Assembly (NCBI RefSeq): GCF_000764305.2
Contig: NW_025944135.1
Location: forward strand, 434,001-498,000
Direction: 5' to 3'
Length of the DNA stretch: 64,000 nucleotides
Origin: Hyalella azteca
Taxonomy: Eukaryota > Arthropoda > Malacostraca > Amphipoda > Hyalellidae
Position 1 is the stretch's first letter; the number at the start of each line of letters is the position of its first letter. Under the pieces are notes generated by a model, which saw nothing but the letters and a program-made list of their open reading frames with translations, was not told the origin of the DNA and made no database searches. The position numbers were made by a program, and so were the translations under genes. This document shows positions 45,141 through 56,262 of the stretch, in pieces.

Positions 45141-45718
45141 CATTATTTTAATTCAGGGAAGCAGGAGACTTTTCTTCCAGTAAATCGTTAGGAAAAGAAG
45201 TCCGACGTTTTGAAGTAACGAAGTCCCTTTAGGCTTTTCACTTGAGTGTGGTCAACACAGTTCTGCACGCCAACGAGACATACCTTGCTGAGCATGGACA
45301 TCCAGACTTCAGACTGACTACTGGGTGGATGTGACTCACCAAAATGAATGCATGCAACGTCACATCATGCAAGCAGTATTACAGCACGTCTGGAGACGCT
45401 ATGAAGGGGAGCCTTGCAAGTGAGGATACATTCAAATTAAAACCATCTGAATAATGAAAGAAACCTGGAAGAGATAGCTGCAAAATTTGTAGAAGCACCA
45501 GAAGTGTGGGAAAACAATGAGTAGTAGACATCTCAGTTTGAAATGTTAACAGTATCAATAAATAATCAATATAATAAATATGAATATCAATAAATAATTA
45601 ATATCATCAATAATAATCGGAGTGCGAGCTGCAGCAAGTTCTGAAACACCATCAACCATTGCCATGACCAGATGAGTTGGCAGGAAATGAGGTCATGTAT
45701 ATTCTATAGGTAGGTACA

Positions 45719-45888
45719 ACCGATACGACACTTCAGCGAACTCGCCTGCGAGCTTGAATGCAAAACCTAACTTCATTTTCAGCTTTGGCACTCATAACTC
45801 CTTCAATTATGAACAGATTTTATTCAAATTTGAAATATAAGTAGATAATATCAGTACGCAGGCGAGTTCGCTGAAGTGTCGAATCGGT
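45719..45888. mobile_element. Mutator-like MITE, 170 bp, with perfect 10-bp target duplication
   Basis: 32-bp terminal inverted repeats with one mismatch (ACCGATACGACACTTCAGCG... at the left). Flanked by GGTAGGTACA on both sides (45709-45718 and 45889-45898). Target duplications of 9-11 bp are typical of Mutator-like elements. Non-coding. Confidence 0.85.
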
Positions 45889-46491
45889 GGTAGGTACACC
45901 ACAAACCAATCATCAATCTTTCCCGCCCCCTACAACGAAATGGCCCCTACCGATGTCTTTTCTGAGTGGCTACAATTCTCAAAAAAATGGTAGTGCCAAA
46001 TTTTGATGACACCAGTACCTCGTTCCTTTCAATAAGTTCTAATCTCAAATGAATATAAATGCTACGACAAAGTTTTCTTATAATAAAATATAACTTCATT
46101 TTCTAAGTTAGTCGCTCAAAAAACATCACTGTTCGCTATAGATTGCATGTTTGTTTTTTATCATTTATGCGTATACAGATTACGTCATTCATCTTCCATA
46201 AGATTTAGTGAATAAATTCGAGATATTTTATATGCATTTAAATTTCATAAATATCTTGTCTCAAAACTGGTGCATCTTTAACAGATTTATTATGACGATT
46301 ATTCTAAAGTCATGGTACTGAGTGTTTTCAGCTTTCCGGCTGACAGTCTCGCTCTCAGTGCCTGCGATTCAGCGTTTCAGTTTGTGATGATGGTGAACAC
46401 AAAGAAGGTTGAGTGTGAATGATAGTGTATATTTGTACAAAAAAATTAGGATGTATGTTATTTTTTAAGAATTTTATCAGTGCCTGTAGCC

Positions 46492-46552
46492 ATGGGATTA
46501 TGGATTTATGTCGTAGTGAACCTACTAGTCATCATTTGTCCCCAAATAGAAG
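46492..46552 (+). CDS. Signal-peptide first coding exon of an unidentified secreted/membrane protein (partial)
   Basis: GCCATGG is a strong start context. The 20 codons MGLWIYVVVNLLVIICPQIE form a typical signal peptide and end in a phase-1 GTAAGT donor. Phase-1 introns after the signal peptide are common in secreted proteins, including the Ly6 gene of this window. No matching downstream exon could be recognised up to 64000, so the first intron is very long or the later exons are cryptic. The 5' UTR probably lies in 46320-46491. Confidence 0.5.
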
Positions 46553-47148
46553 GTAAGTAATCGACGAATTAAAATTTTTGTTCTCGAGACGAGCGGCTGA
46601 TGTGATGGGTCTGGACTTTGGTTAGGTCTACGGTAGTGGATTTTAATGCTTGCAGCTAGCGTCATTGCTTTCAAGTTTCAACAACTTGCGTCTTGCTTGC
46701 TGACTTGTTTTGTGTGCAGAAATTTACCACTGTACCTCATTGTTAAATCGAGCTATTATCCATATATATTTTTCGCCGTGTGAATTTAGGGGAACCGTAA
46801 ATGTTTATAAAACTATAACCTATGACTATGAGGATAATCAATTCCAAAATCCAAACTTTTGATCAAATTGTTACATTGCACAAGATGTTTTGATTTTATT
46901 TAATTGTGATCAAACCTACTTGATAACTTTTGCATATTTTTTAAGAATTATGTAGAGATTCTTTAAATGATGGTTCTCTTCTGTACTGGATAGAATTTAA
47001 AATGTATATAATTAATAACTGTTAACTGTGAAAATCATAAAGATTATTGCTTCAACTTTTCTTCAGGTGTTATGAATTTGTTTTCATGCCATAATGCTGA
47101 ATGCTGATAACCTAGCCTTATGACCTTATGATGAGTTTAGGATGTCGT

Positions 47149-47412
47149 CATAGTGGCAAAGCAGAGAGTTTTTTAGACTCTCCCTCAAGTTCATTTTTGA
47201 GTCCTATAAGTAGACCAGTAAAGTATCATGCATAGTGGCAAAGCAGAGAGTTTTTTAGACTCTCCCTCAAGTTCATTTTTGAGTCCTATAAGTAGACCAG
47301 TAAAGTATCCTGGATACCACCAGTATCATGCATAAGAAATTGATTTAAATCTTGGGTAAATGGGGAAATTAAAAATGAACTGATTCTAAAAAATCTCTGG
47401 TTTGTCACTATG
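47149..47412. mobile_element. hAT-like MITE, second copy, with internal duplication
   Basis: Reverse-oriented relative of 18438-18626 with the same ends (CATAGTGGCAAAGCAGAG and CTGGTTTGTCACTATG). Flanked by a perfect 8-bp duplication GATGTCGT (47141-47148 and 47413-47420). A first 81-bp part is duplicated in tandem, which accounts for the greater length (264 bp). Confidence 0.85.
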
Positions 47413-47413
47413 G

Positions 47414-47502
47414 ATGTCGTAGTCCACGCCACTGGCGTGGACTACGACATGGAGGCGTGCCATGGAGGTGTGCCTGGCGTGACGCCAGGCACGCCTCCAT
47501 GG
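47414..47502. repeat. Two adjacent near-perfect palindromes
   Basis: The first has 18-bp arms at 47414-47431 and 47433-47450 around one base. The second has 21-bp arms at 47460-47480 and 47482-47502 around one base, with one mismatch. Both are GC-rich in an AT-rich setting and share GGAGGCGTGCC-like sequence. Confidence 0.95.
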
Positions 47503-49480
47503 TCATGCTGATGCGCCGCCTTTGTCTAGCACAGCACCTAAGTTTGCAACCTTTGAAATTAATTATATTTATATATATATTTTATTACCAAAACTTAACT
47601 ATATCTTCTTAGTCACCTAGTGCAATGATAACAGTTTTTTGTCATCAACAAGATCATGTTGTAGATGACAAAAAGCTGTTCAAAAACCACATGTCAATAT
47701 GGTCATGTAGTTATTCAACTTATCAAATCTCAAATCATAGTTCTGCTTAGCATCATTTGGTTTTAAAGACAACTGGCAAGGATTGTGCAGTTTCTGCTGA
47801 GGGGCAACTTCTGTGTCATAGGTAGACAATGTCACAATAGCTATAACATAACATTTTTAGACTGCTTGCAAGTCTTCTGTCTGATCATTGATCAATGATC
47901 TGAAAAATACAGGATTTGGTGGGATTTTAGAACAGGTTACAATTCTAGAAAATAATATGATGGTTTCTTATTTTCAAGATCAATGATAAATTCAGTATGT
48001 AAATTTGCTCAGAAAAAGAATTAGTTACGATATAAAAGAAGGGTTGAGATTTTTGGGCAAATATAAGTGCAACTCTTCATAACTCATCCCTAATTAATTT
48101 TGCCCAATTTTCAAGTGCAGATCAGTAGGTGTGTACACATATTTTTTAACAAAATCAATAATGATCATGCTGCTCAACAAGATTGCAGCTTTTTTACCAT
48201 TTAGTAAAACATTGCAGCTTCTAAGTGACATTTTCAGTAGATTTAGAATCTAGAATTAGTCCAGTCCTATACTTTTGTCATTAGTTAGATTTGAAATAAA
48301 TATGTATATAATTCATCTAGTGGGAATCCTATAGCTTCAAATATATTGGGAAGATTTAGTTGCGGCTCAGAAGGCAAAAATTTTCCACCCCTGTTGCTTA
48401 AATGGCATGGAAAAAAATTTATAGTATATATACCGGTACGTACTAACAATGAAGTAGTAAAATAACTACAGTAACTACACTTTCTATCTCTGTCAGAGTT
48501 GAACCCTAAAGTTGTCAATGATGTTGCCATTCTAATGGTACTAAATAAAGAAAGAAAATATATGTATATGTTTAAGGATTTGCTATGGACTCTATAAACT
48601 CTGGCAATTGAATATAATATATTACTGTAAGATTTAGAATGATTTCTATTGACAAATATAAATAGTATTCATGTTTTACATAATTTGGATCAAAGCAGCA
48701 TGGATATCTTGTGAATTTGTTTGGTATTACTGCTGGATAAGAAGATATATACTGCAACCAAGCAATAAATTGTAAAATTTGCTAAACATTTACCAAAAAT
48801 TGTGATTTTTTTGAGTATAGATTTCATTCATAACAACTAATTATGTTAAACTATTCACTCACTGTGCAGCACTAAACAAAACACAGCCCAGCAAATATAA
48901 GCAAAATAAACTTGTAAATAAGAAAGAATTGGCTTTAGCATAATTTCTAATTCCTTTGTTCATTTCCAAACATTATCTATCTGAATTATGCAGTCAGTTT
49001 TAACTTGGGTATCAGAAAAATAAGCCTAAATTTATCTAAGACAGAATCAGACAGCCTGCTATTTTGTAGTTTTGTTTCAATTGTGGGATTTAATTTTGCC
49101 TACCAGCTTTAGCATATTTATAGCATTGAGGAGCCTATATACAATACGTCAAGTCTGTTTTCCAACATACTTTGCACATTTTTCTACAGTTATGAACATA
49201 AAATTTTCTTCTCAACTAAACACACCATCATTGATTCACAAATGATCTATTAGAATCCAACCCAGTATTCCAATTGTGAATTGAAATTCACTAATGTAGG
49301 CTAAGATCACTTTAAGAAATTGACTTTGGCTTTAGCTTGGGTGCTCACAATTGCGTGACACTCGAGTGCTCTTGATTGAATAAGTTCTTCAGGCTCTTAA
49401 ACTTATGATGCTCAGGTGCTTCCATGCTCACTGTGCTCATGAGCACGTGATGCTCATGTTGATCCTCATACATATGACCA
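47503..49480. other. AT-rich DNA without recognisable genes
   Basis: No exon, repeat family or RNA signal seen. Part of the presumed first intron of the 46492 gene or intergenic. Confidence 0.4.
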
Positions 49481-49488
49481 CTCCTTAA

Positions 49489-49650
49489 AACAGGAGAGAT
49501 AGGAAGGCTGAATGTAACAGGAGAGATAAGAAGGCTGAATGTAACAGGAGAGATAGGAAGGCTGAATGTAACAGGAGAGATAGGAAGGCTGAATGTAACA
49601 GGAGAGATAGGAAGGCTGAATGTAACAGGAGAGATAAGAAGGCTGATTAG
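49489..49650. repeat. 27-bp minisatellite, 6 copies
   Basis: Units AACAGGAGAGATAGGAAGGC + TGAATGT start at 49489, 49516, 49543, 49570, 49597 and 49624 with only G/A differences. Confidence 0.9.
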
Positions 49651-50014
49651 TGAGTCTATAATTTAATAAACCAGACTAATTTGAACTCTACAAAATTCTT
49701 CCTTTTAAGCAATATATCGGTATACATTTCTGCAATACTTTGTGCATCGTTGCAGCGTGATGAAGTCTTCGTCGCATTCACACGAAATTGCTAAATTCGT
49801 TCTTATTTCTTGTGTCAGTGTGAGGAGAGTCATGATGAAACTGTCGATTTCTAAATATTATAATCCATTTAAATGGAAATAAATAATGTATTGATGTAAA
49901 TATTTGGTGTAAGAAATGTATCTAACGTTATCAGCATACCTAGGTAGTCACGTCTTCGTGCAGTACACAGCCCACGTACTCACGCGTTGTGCACGGCTGC
50001 GTGCAGCACGCAGC

Positions 50015-50385
50015 CGTGCACACGCACGCTGCACACGGCTGCACGCAGCCTCCGTGTACACGCACGCTGCACACGGCTGCACGCAGCCTCCGTACACGCA
50101 CACGGCACACGGCTGCACGCAGCCTCCGTACACGCACGCCGCACACGGCTGCACGCAGCCTCCGTACACGCACGCAGCACACGGCTGCACGCAGCCTCCG
50201 TACACGCACGCTTCACACGGCTGCACGCAGCCTCTGTACACGCACACGGCACACGGCTGCACGCAGCCTCCGTACACGCACGCTGCACGCAGCCTCCGTA
50301 CACGCACGCTGCACACGGCTGCACGCAGCCTCCGTACACGCACGCTGCACGCAGCCTTCGTACACGCACGCTGCACACGGATTTC
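50015..50385. repeat. CpG-rich 36-bp minisatellite, about 9-10 copies
   Basis: Basic unit ACGGCTGCACGCAGCCTCCG + TACACGCACGCTGCAC; some units are shortened or carry CACGGC in place of GCTGC. A 36-bp period leaves long His/Cys/Arg-rich frames open on both strands. I treat these as non-coding. Directly followed by a GC-rich stretch (50390-50510) of unclear nature. Confidence 0.85.
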
Positions 50386-51644
50386 CGGCGTAGGTCGCCG
50401 TGAGAGAGAGGACGGTCTGGCTGGCCCTAGCGCTGCTTTCCGGAGCTGCCTTCAGTCTCCTCAACTGCAGGGATACTTTCACTTCTGCTTACCTCAGCAC
50501 GCGCGTTAATGCTTATGTTCTTTCCCAGAGTCATGTTTCTTCGCGAAAATACAAGCCATCAATGGATATTCAATGGAAATTTGTGTTCAGTTTTACTTAC
50601 CTCAGCATGTGGAATAATGATTATAATTTTCCGTGTTATGTTGTTTCTGCACGGGAAGCCAAGCTCCCTGTGCTTTTATTTTTCTAATAAGAAATTATGC
50701 TCTCGGCAACTGTCCCTGAATCAATTGAGTTATGAAATGATGCTCATAATAGGTCTAAGCAACTGTCTTTAAAATATTTAATAAAAAACTAGTGGGCATG
50801 ACGAAAGTTACGCTGAATTGGGGCATCAAAAAATGATTGTACGCACCCATGCTTCGTCATATTTCCGTTAATTATCATTTAAAAAATTTGTTGCGCCGTC
50901 AAATAATTTTTATTTTATCTTGTCATCCTCAAGTAGCTTTATTTTCACGCCTTCCTCATTGCGTGAGGAGAAAATTGCGTCAATTTAAATTGCGTTCTCT
51001 ATTGACGAGCACCTATGCCAGCCTCAGGCTGCTTCTGTTGGCTCACTTACAAGAATTATCAGTTGCAGGTGTTGAAATCAACTATAGGGAAAAAATCATG
51101 ACACTTTTTGAACTGATAGAAAAATGCTCTGGTAAAACAATTCATTTATCATTTTTAACATGTAAATAAATGTTTATAAGTAACGGGCTTGCTGTTCAAC
51201 TAGTTTTGAAAATACGCTTATCCATATCGGCGTGAATAAGTTCTAAAAAGTTATGAAATTAGTAGAGGTTTTTGAATGAGTTCTAAAATAATTACAGACT
51301 AAGAAATGAGCAATGAAATTTATCAAAAGAGTTCTTAAATAGTTTGAAGTTGTCAGTAGGGAATTATGAAAGTAGTAGAATCTGTGAAAAAATTCGGAAA
51401 TGCCGATTCCAGAGGTTATCAAAAACGTGTGTTTTGATACGGAGCTGTCGCCCTGCACTAGGGCTATTTCTCCATATATCAAGGCGACTACAATATCACA
51501 ACCTTCGATGAATGCATGCACAATGACCTTCGCATACTCCAAATAGCGATGCATATTTTTGGGGTCATCCTTGCCCAGTAAAGAGCGGCAAATGTTCGTA
51601 TCTGTGCTACATGCAGAAAATTGTCATAAGTTGGATAGCGTGAC

Positions 51645-51780
51645 TTTTTAGCGCATTTTCTCGCGGAAAAAATGCACAATTTTGCTCGCCATGTCCGTCT
51701 GTCCGTCCATGACTTCACGTTTTCGTCGACGAGAAAATGCTCTCTGTCACTCACTGCAGTGAGTACTGAGTTACATTTTT
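51645..51780 (-). repeat. Dispersed repeat R1, copy 3 (inverted)
   Basis: Reverse complement of R1: TTTTTAGCGCATTTTC, GTCCGTCTGTCCGTCCATGA, TTTTCGTCGACGAGAAAA, ACTCACTGCAGTGAGTACTG. Confidence 0.75.
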
Positions 51781-52343
51781 TTAGTGTTCTGCTAGCTATG
51801 CGTAGCAAGGAAACTAATGAATGCGCCCGGTGCTCCACCTGCTCCTTCGTTTGCTGAAAGCGATTTTACTTTTCTACGAAGACTGGCATATTTGTTTGTG
51901 ATTCGATTAGGAAAATGACCAAAGAATAAGGCCATTAACGTCCATTGTAACAATTTGGGAGCGAGTTGAATTATTATTGCCCGAAAAGATACGTTTTGGC
52001 ATGTGAGTAACAGCTAATTTATATTATTCATTACTATCTGATGAAGTCTATGTAGAATACAGTACAAATTTTCACTTAGACAATTATTAACGAACGTCCT
52101 TGTTCTATGATTGGAAGAACTTTTTTTATGTTTCCGAGCTTTTCGGGCAATAGGAAAGTGAGTGCTTCGCTGGTGGCACTCAACAAAGTAATTTATTTTT
52201 TATCTGACGGCAGTACAATTTTATTAATCGTCACAGTATCGGGCATTCATTTAAATGTGTGCGTTCGTGTCGCAATTTTCGAGGCGCAAAAATTCCCTCT
52301 ATGCTCTCCGAGCAATCTCCATTTCTGAATTCTCACATCAATA

Positions 52344-52985
52344 CACAGAATTATTCTAAATGATAGACCCAATCTGCTAATTTGTATTTATTCAAGTATA
52401 AATTTAAATGAATAAATTATAAACAAATGGAAAGAGAAAATTTCGCAATTTTTTTGCACATTTATAAATGTTCAATATGTCCCCCTTGTGTTGCAAAACA
52501 AACATCTAAACGGTAGCCAAACTCGTCCTACACACACGAAAAGCATATCCGTATAGCAGTGATACGGTTTTTCAGATCAACCAGAGTTACTGGTAGAGGC
52601 GGGGCGTAAACAGAGTTGCTGGTAGAGGCGGGACGTAAACAGAGTTGCTGGTAGAGGCGGGACGTAAACAGCGTTGCTGGTAGAGGCGGGACGTAAACAG
52701 CTTCCTTGACCTAACCCTTTAAGAAATAGTCGCATGTGGTGAGAGCAGGTGATCTCGGTGGCCAGAAGTGTAGGTCTCCTATGCGTCCTACCCAACGCTC
52801 AGGAAGTGACTAATTAAAAAAATTTTCGGACATCAAGATGCTAATTATTTTTGATATTGAACATTTATAAGTAGGTAAAACATTTAATCGTTCTCTTTCC
52901 ATTGGTGTAATAATTATTAATTTTGAAGTTTCACTTAATTAAATACGAATTTATTAAATTTGTCCCATCATTTAGAATAACCCTG
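52344..52985. mobile_element. Mariner/Tc1-type element, family C, long decayed copy
   Basis: The ends match the short copy at 12411-12669 (AAATGATAGACCCAAT... and ATCATTTAGAATAACCCTG). On the minus strand around 52455-52535, DEFGYRLDVCFATQGGHIEH is the remains of an IS630/Tc1/mariner-type transposase C-terminus. Internal minisatellite at 52582-52697. Inactive. Confidence 0.7.
52582..52697. repeat. 29-bp minisatellite, exactly 4 copies
   Basis: Units CAGAGTTGCTGGTAGAGGCG + GGACGTAAA at 52582, 52611, 52640 and 52669, inside the family C element. Confidence 0.9.
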
Positions 52986-52999
52986 TATAAAATCGAGAG

Positions 53000-55499
53000 C
53001 CACTACGAGTCTAACTCACGCCTTATCGTTACGTACCAAATGGAACAGTAATGTCAGCAGCATAATATTATAATTAGGTACATAATCAGAATACCATAAT
53101 AATAACAGCAGCAACACTAATAGTTGCAGGAACAGCATCTAAAACATTTGCAGCCTGGCAACGCTTACTTGTGACCTCCATTGATGGTGTCAGTGTCATG
53201 CGTTGATAGTACTGTTAAGCAAAAAGAACGCCATTAGTCTATACGCTTAATCTTCTTACCAACCCCTCGTTTTAACTGTTCATATGCTACGGTATATATA
53301 TATATATTGATGAGGAACCATTTCGTTTGACGGAGAATTAACTTGTTTCGACGGTTGTCTTTTTCTGTGCGTGATTGCCAAGTTACAAGTAATTTTTTGG
53401 TTATGTTTGAACTAGGTTTGTTGTTTTTGTTACCATCGCTTGGAAGTTTCCGAAACGGGGCCTGAAATTGGGGTCCAAGTTTATACTACTGTACTCATGG
53501 TATCTTTGTTGAAAACGATGAATTCGCCTCTTATATTTATTGGGGTGAATTCAGTGTGTGTTTTAAGGATTCTAAAATGTGAAAAATCCCTTGGGATTGT
53601 TCAACTGCCAAGGAAAACTTTTGATAAAATAAAAATCGTGTTTGTTTTGAGCGAGCTGCGCTTACGCAACGCACCTGTTGCTTTCTCCTAGTAAGAAATT
53701 TGTTGCGCAATGCTCCCACCCCCAGAAATGTGAAACTTTGCCTGAAAATCGATTCAATTTTTGTCTCTATGACTTTGTGTACTTAATTGTGTCAGAAGGT
53801 CGTATCAGTTCTACGCACGCTGTGTGACCGAGCTGTAGGTTAGATTGGAGTATTACTATTTGAGTATACGACCAATTTATTTTTCTGATTGTTAAGAAGT
53901 ACCATGAGGTAACATGATGATTTAAACCTCACTTGTTTTCTGTGACTTCATCTCAGGTCTCTTTGTGCTGTTGATTTGAACTAATTCAAATGTTCTTTTA
54001 TTCGAAAGTTTATAATGTACTCGATTCCAGTTAATGCCTGTACTCCGGCCGTAAATGATGTATACATGGTCATGATGTGTGGACTTGAGTTTGAGCGCCT
54101 CGAGGCTCCTATGGTTAGGAGGTTATTGCAAGAGTCTCTACTGTTCCTAGTCAGTCGTATAGACGTGTTGCTTGCATATATAGGGCCTGTGAAGAATTTC
54201 ATTCTACAGCGTCCATCACGATTCATTGGGACTTGAGTAATATTTGAAATAAATGTTCGAGGTCAAATGACTGTTCGCTAAGGGTTTAGGATTGCCCTAA
54301 ATTTTTTTTACTTTATATAGATACGAGTAATGTGGCGAATGATAATACTTGTGTTTAATACGAATAATTTCATGCACAAGCAATGACTTGGGAGACCAGG
54401 CGCTGGAAAAAACAGCAAGCTTGCGGCTCAAAATTGCTTTTTACGTCGGGCGTGTCCAGGCTTTCTTTCGAAATTATTGAGTTTGTTTTATATCTTGTAG
54501 GTACTAAGTTACGATTGTGTAGTGAACCGTCGAGTAGACAAGTGTTTGCTTTCTGTACAATCTTTGTAGGTCTGATGATGCAGCTGTTGGTTCAATTCGG
54601 AATAGATGCTCCGATGCATTGATCTCAGAAGTATTCGCTATTTATATCAGTTGGACTAATTATCAATTTATTTTAAGCAAGGATAAATTAAGTCCTACGA
54701 GATATCAAGTACTTAATAATTTGAGCATGATAATAGAATTTGAACTGATTTATTATTGGAAATTTGAGCGTGCTGTAATAATTGAGTAATCTGATTGAAC
54801 ACTGAATACACTTGAAAAAGAATTTTTTTTGAGGGTGCGAATTCGTTTACAAAAGTTTTTCCCGAACAAAATCGAACATTTTTTGGCTGATGGAACTCGA
54901 CGCACGTTCTTGATGGTCAAATGATCATGAATATCACGACTCCAGTGGTTTTTCGACAAATGGGACATGTTGCGAAAGCGCGGCATGTTTTTTCTGGCGG
55001 TTAGCCTATTTGTATCACTGAGTTGTGCAGTTTTTTTGTCTTTTCGACGATATGTCTACGTCCGAGAGTTATTTCCCTGCTATTGATTCTTTGTGATGCG
55101 AGGATGATGTTTGTAAGGCCATTCAAACATTCAAAATTCCAGAGAGTCTTTCATTTATTTTTTGTACGTCCAGACTACTGAAGCTTTTTTTTCTGGGTCA
55201 CCACGCCCCAAATCCCAACCGTAATAGATCTTGATGGTGCCACACTTTAACTCTGTTTACTAATTACGTCAGTGAACAACACTGCGGACGCTTTCACTCT
55301 CTTGCATTGTCGTGTCCTCGGCAGCGTTTAAGGCGTGAGAAGCCACGTGGTTGGTCACGCTCATGGTCAGAGCTCGCCAGCCTGTGCTACGCGCCGACGT
55401 TAACGAAATTTCTGGAAAGTGCGCTCGTGACGCACGAAGCTCGCAACCTAAACTTCATGCGGTCAGCTTAGCAGGTCGTTTCAGCGATTTGTTCAGAGA
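53000..55499. other. Intergenic DNA, nothing recognised
   Basis: Short open frames at 53440-53691, 54015-54236 and 54383-54622 have no domain, no splice context and no homology that I can recognise. A short TA run is at about 53295. Confidence 0.4.
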
Positions 55500-56262
55500 A
55501 ATATACCTATGGGTTATATTGTCCAAATAGTGACACTTTAATACTTACAGGCTACAGCACGAGCTGAGAACGGATGTAGCACATAAACAGTGGGGGGAAA
55601 TAAATATTCGTACACTTGAAAAATCGTATTTTAATGTATGTAAGTACACAAACTTAACAGGACAAGTGATTTAAATTATGTATAGAGACGCATAGTATTC
55701 AAAAATACTATCAAAAGAAATTAAATCTCAATGCAACAAAAAACAATGCAACATGTTCACTTTTCGGGTGAAAAAAGTATTCGTACAAAACAATAAATCC
55801 GCATTATTTTAATTTAATACTTGGTTTAATACCCTTTATTCAGCTCCACAGATACCAGTCTATTTCTATACGTCTCGACCAATGATTTGCAGATGCTGAC
55901 TGGTATTTTATACCATTCTTCTTGGCACACCACCTTAAGATTCTCAATGTTTGTTGGGGACCTTTTCTTAATTTGAATCTATTTTTGTTGCATTGAGATT
56001 TAATTTCTTTTGATAGTATTTTTGAATACTATGCGTCTCTATACATAATTTAAATCACTTTTCCTGTTAAGTTTGTGTACTTACATATATTAAAATACGA
56101 TTTTTCAAGTGTACGAATATTTATTTCCCCCCACTGTATGTATATGGTATATGTATATGGTATAATGTATATGCCATTTACCATGTAACATCACAGATGG
56201 TCTTTTGACAAGCCTAAGTGTTATGACGGAATGTAAAATGTGCATCGCTATTTGGCCAAAGT
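55500..56262. mobile_element. Family A element carrying a nested Tc1 insertion
   Basis: Left end GGGTTATATTGTCCAAATAG + TGACAC and right end TGTGCATCGCTATTTGGC are the inverted tips of family A. A Tc1-like element (55588-56136) sits between them, so family A inserted first. Confidence 0.6.
55588..56136 (-). mobile_element. Deleted Tc1-like transposon, 549 bp, with 156-bp inverted repeats
   Basis: Arms 55588-55743 and 55981-56136 are nearly perfect inverted repeats beginning CAGTGGGGGGAAATAAATAT. Right flank is TA. Between them, on the minus strand (55962-55826), lies the C-terminus of a Tc1 transposase: PTNIENLKVVCQEEWYKIP, LVETYRNRLVSVELNKGY, stop. The DDE catalytic core is deleted, so it is non-autonomous. 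Confidence 0.9.

Noticed and set aside
49940..50482. Several 89-197 codon frames rich in His, Cys and Arg
   Set aside because: Artefact of the 36-bp array read in all frames; no start context, no domain.
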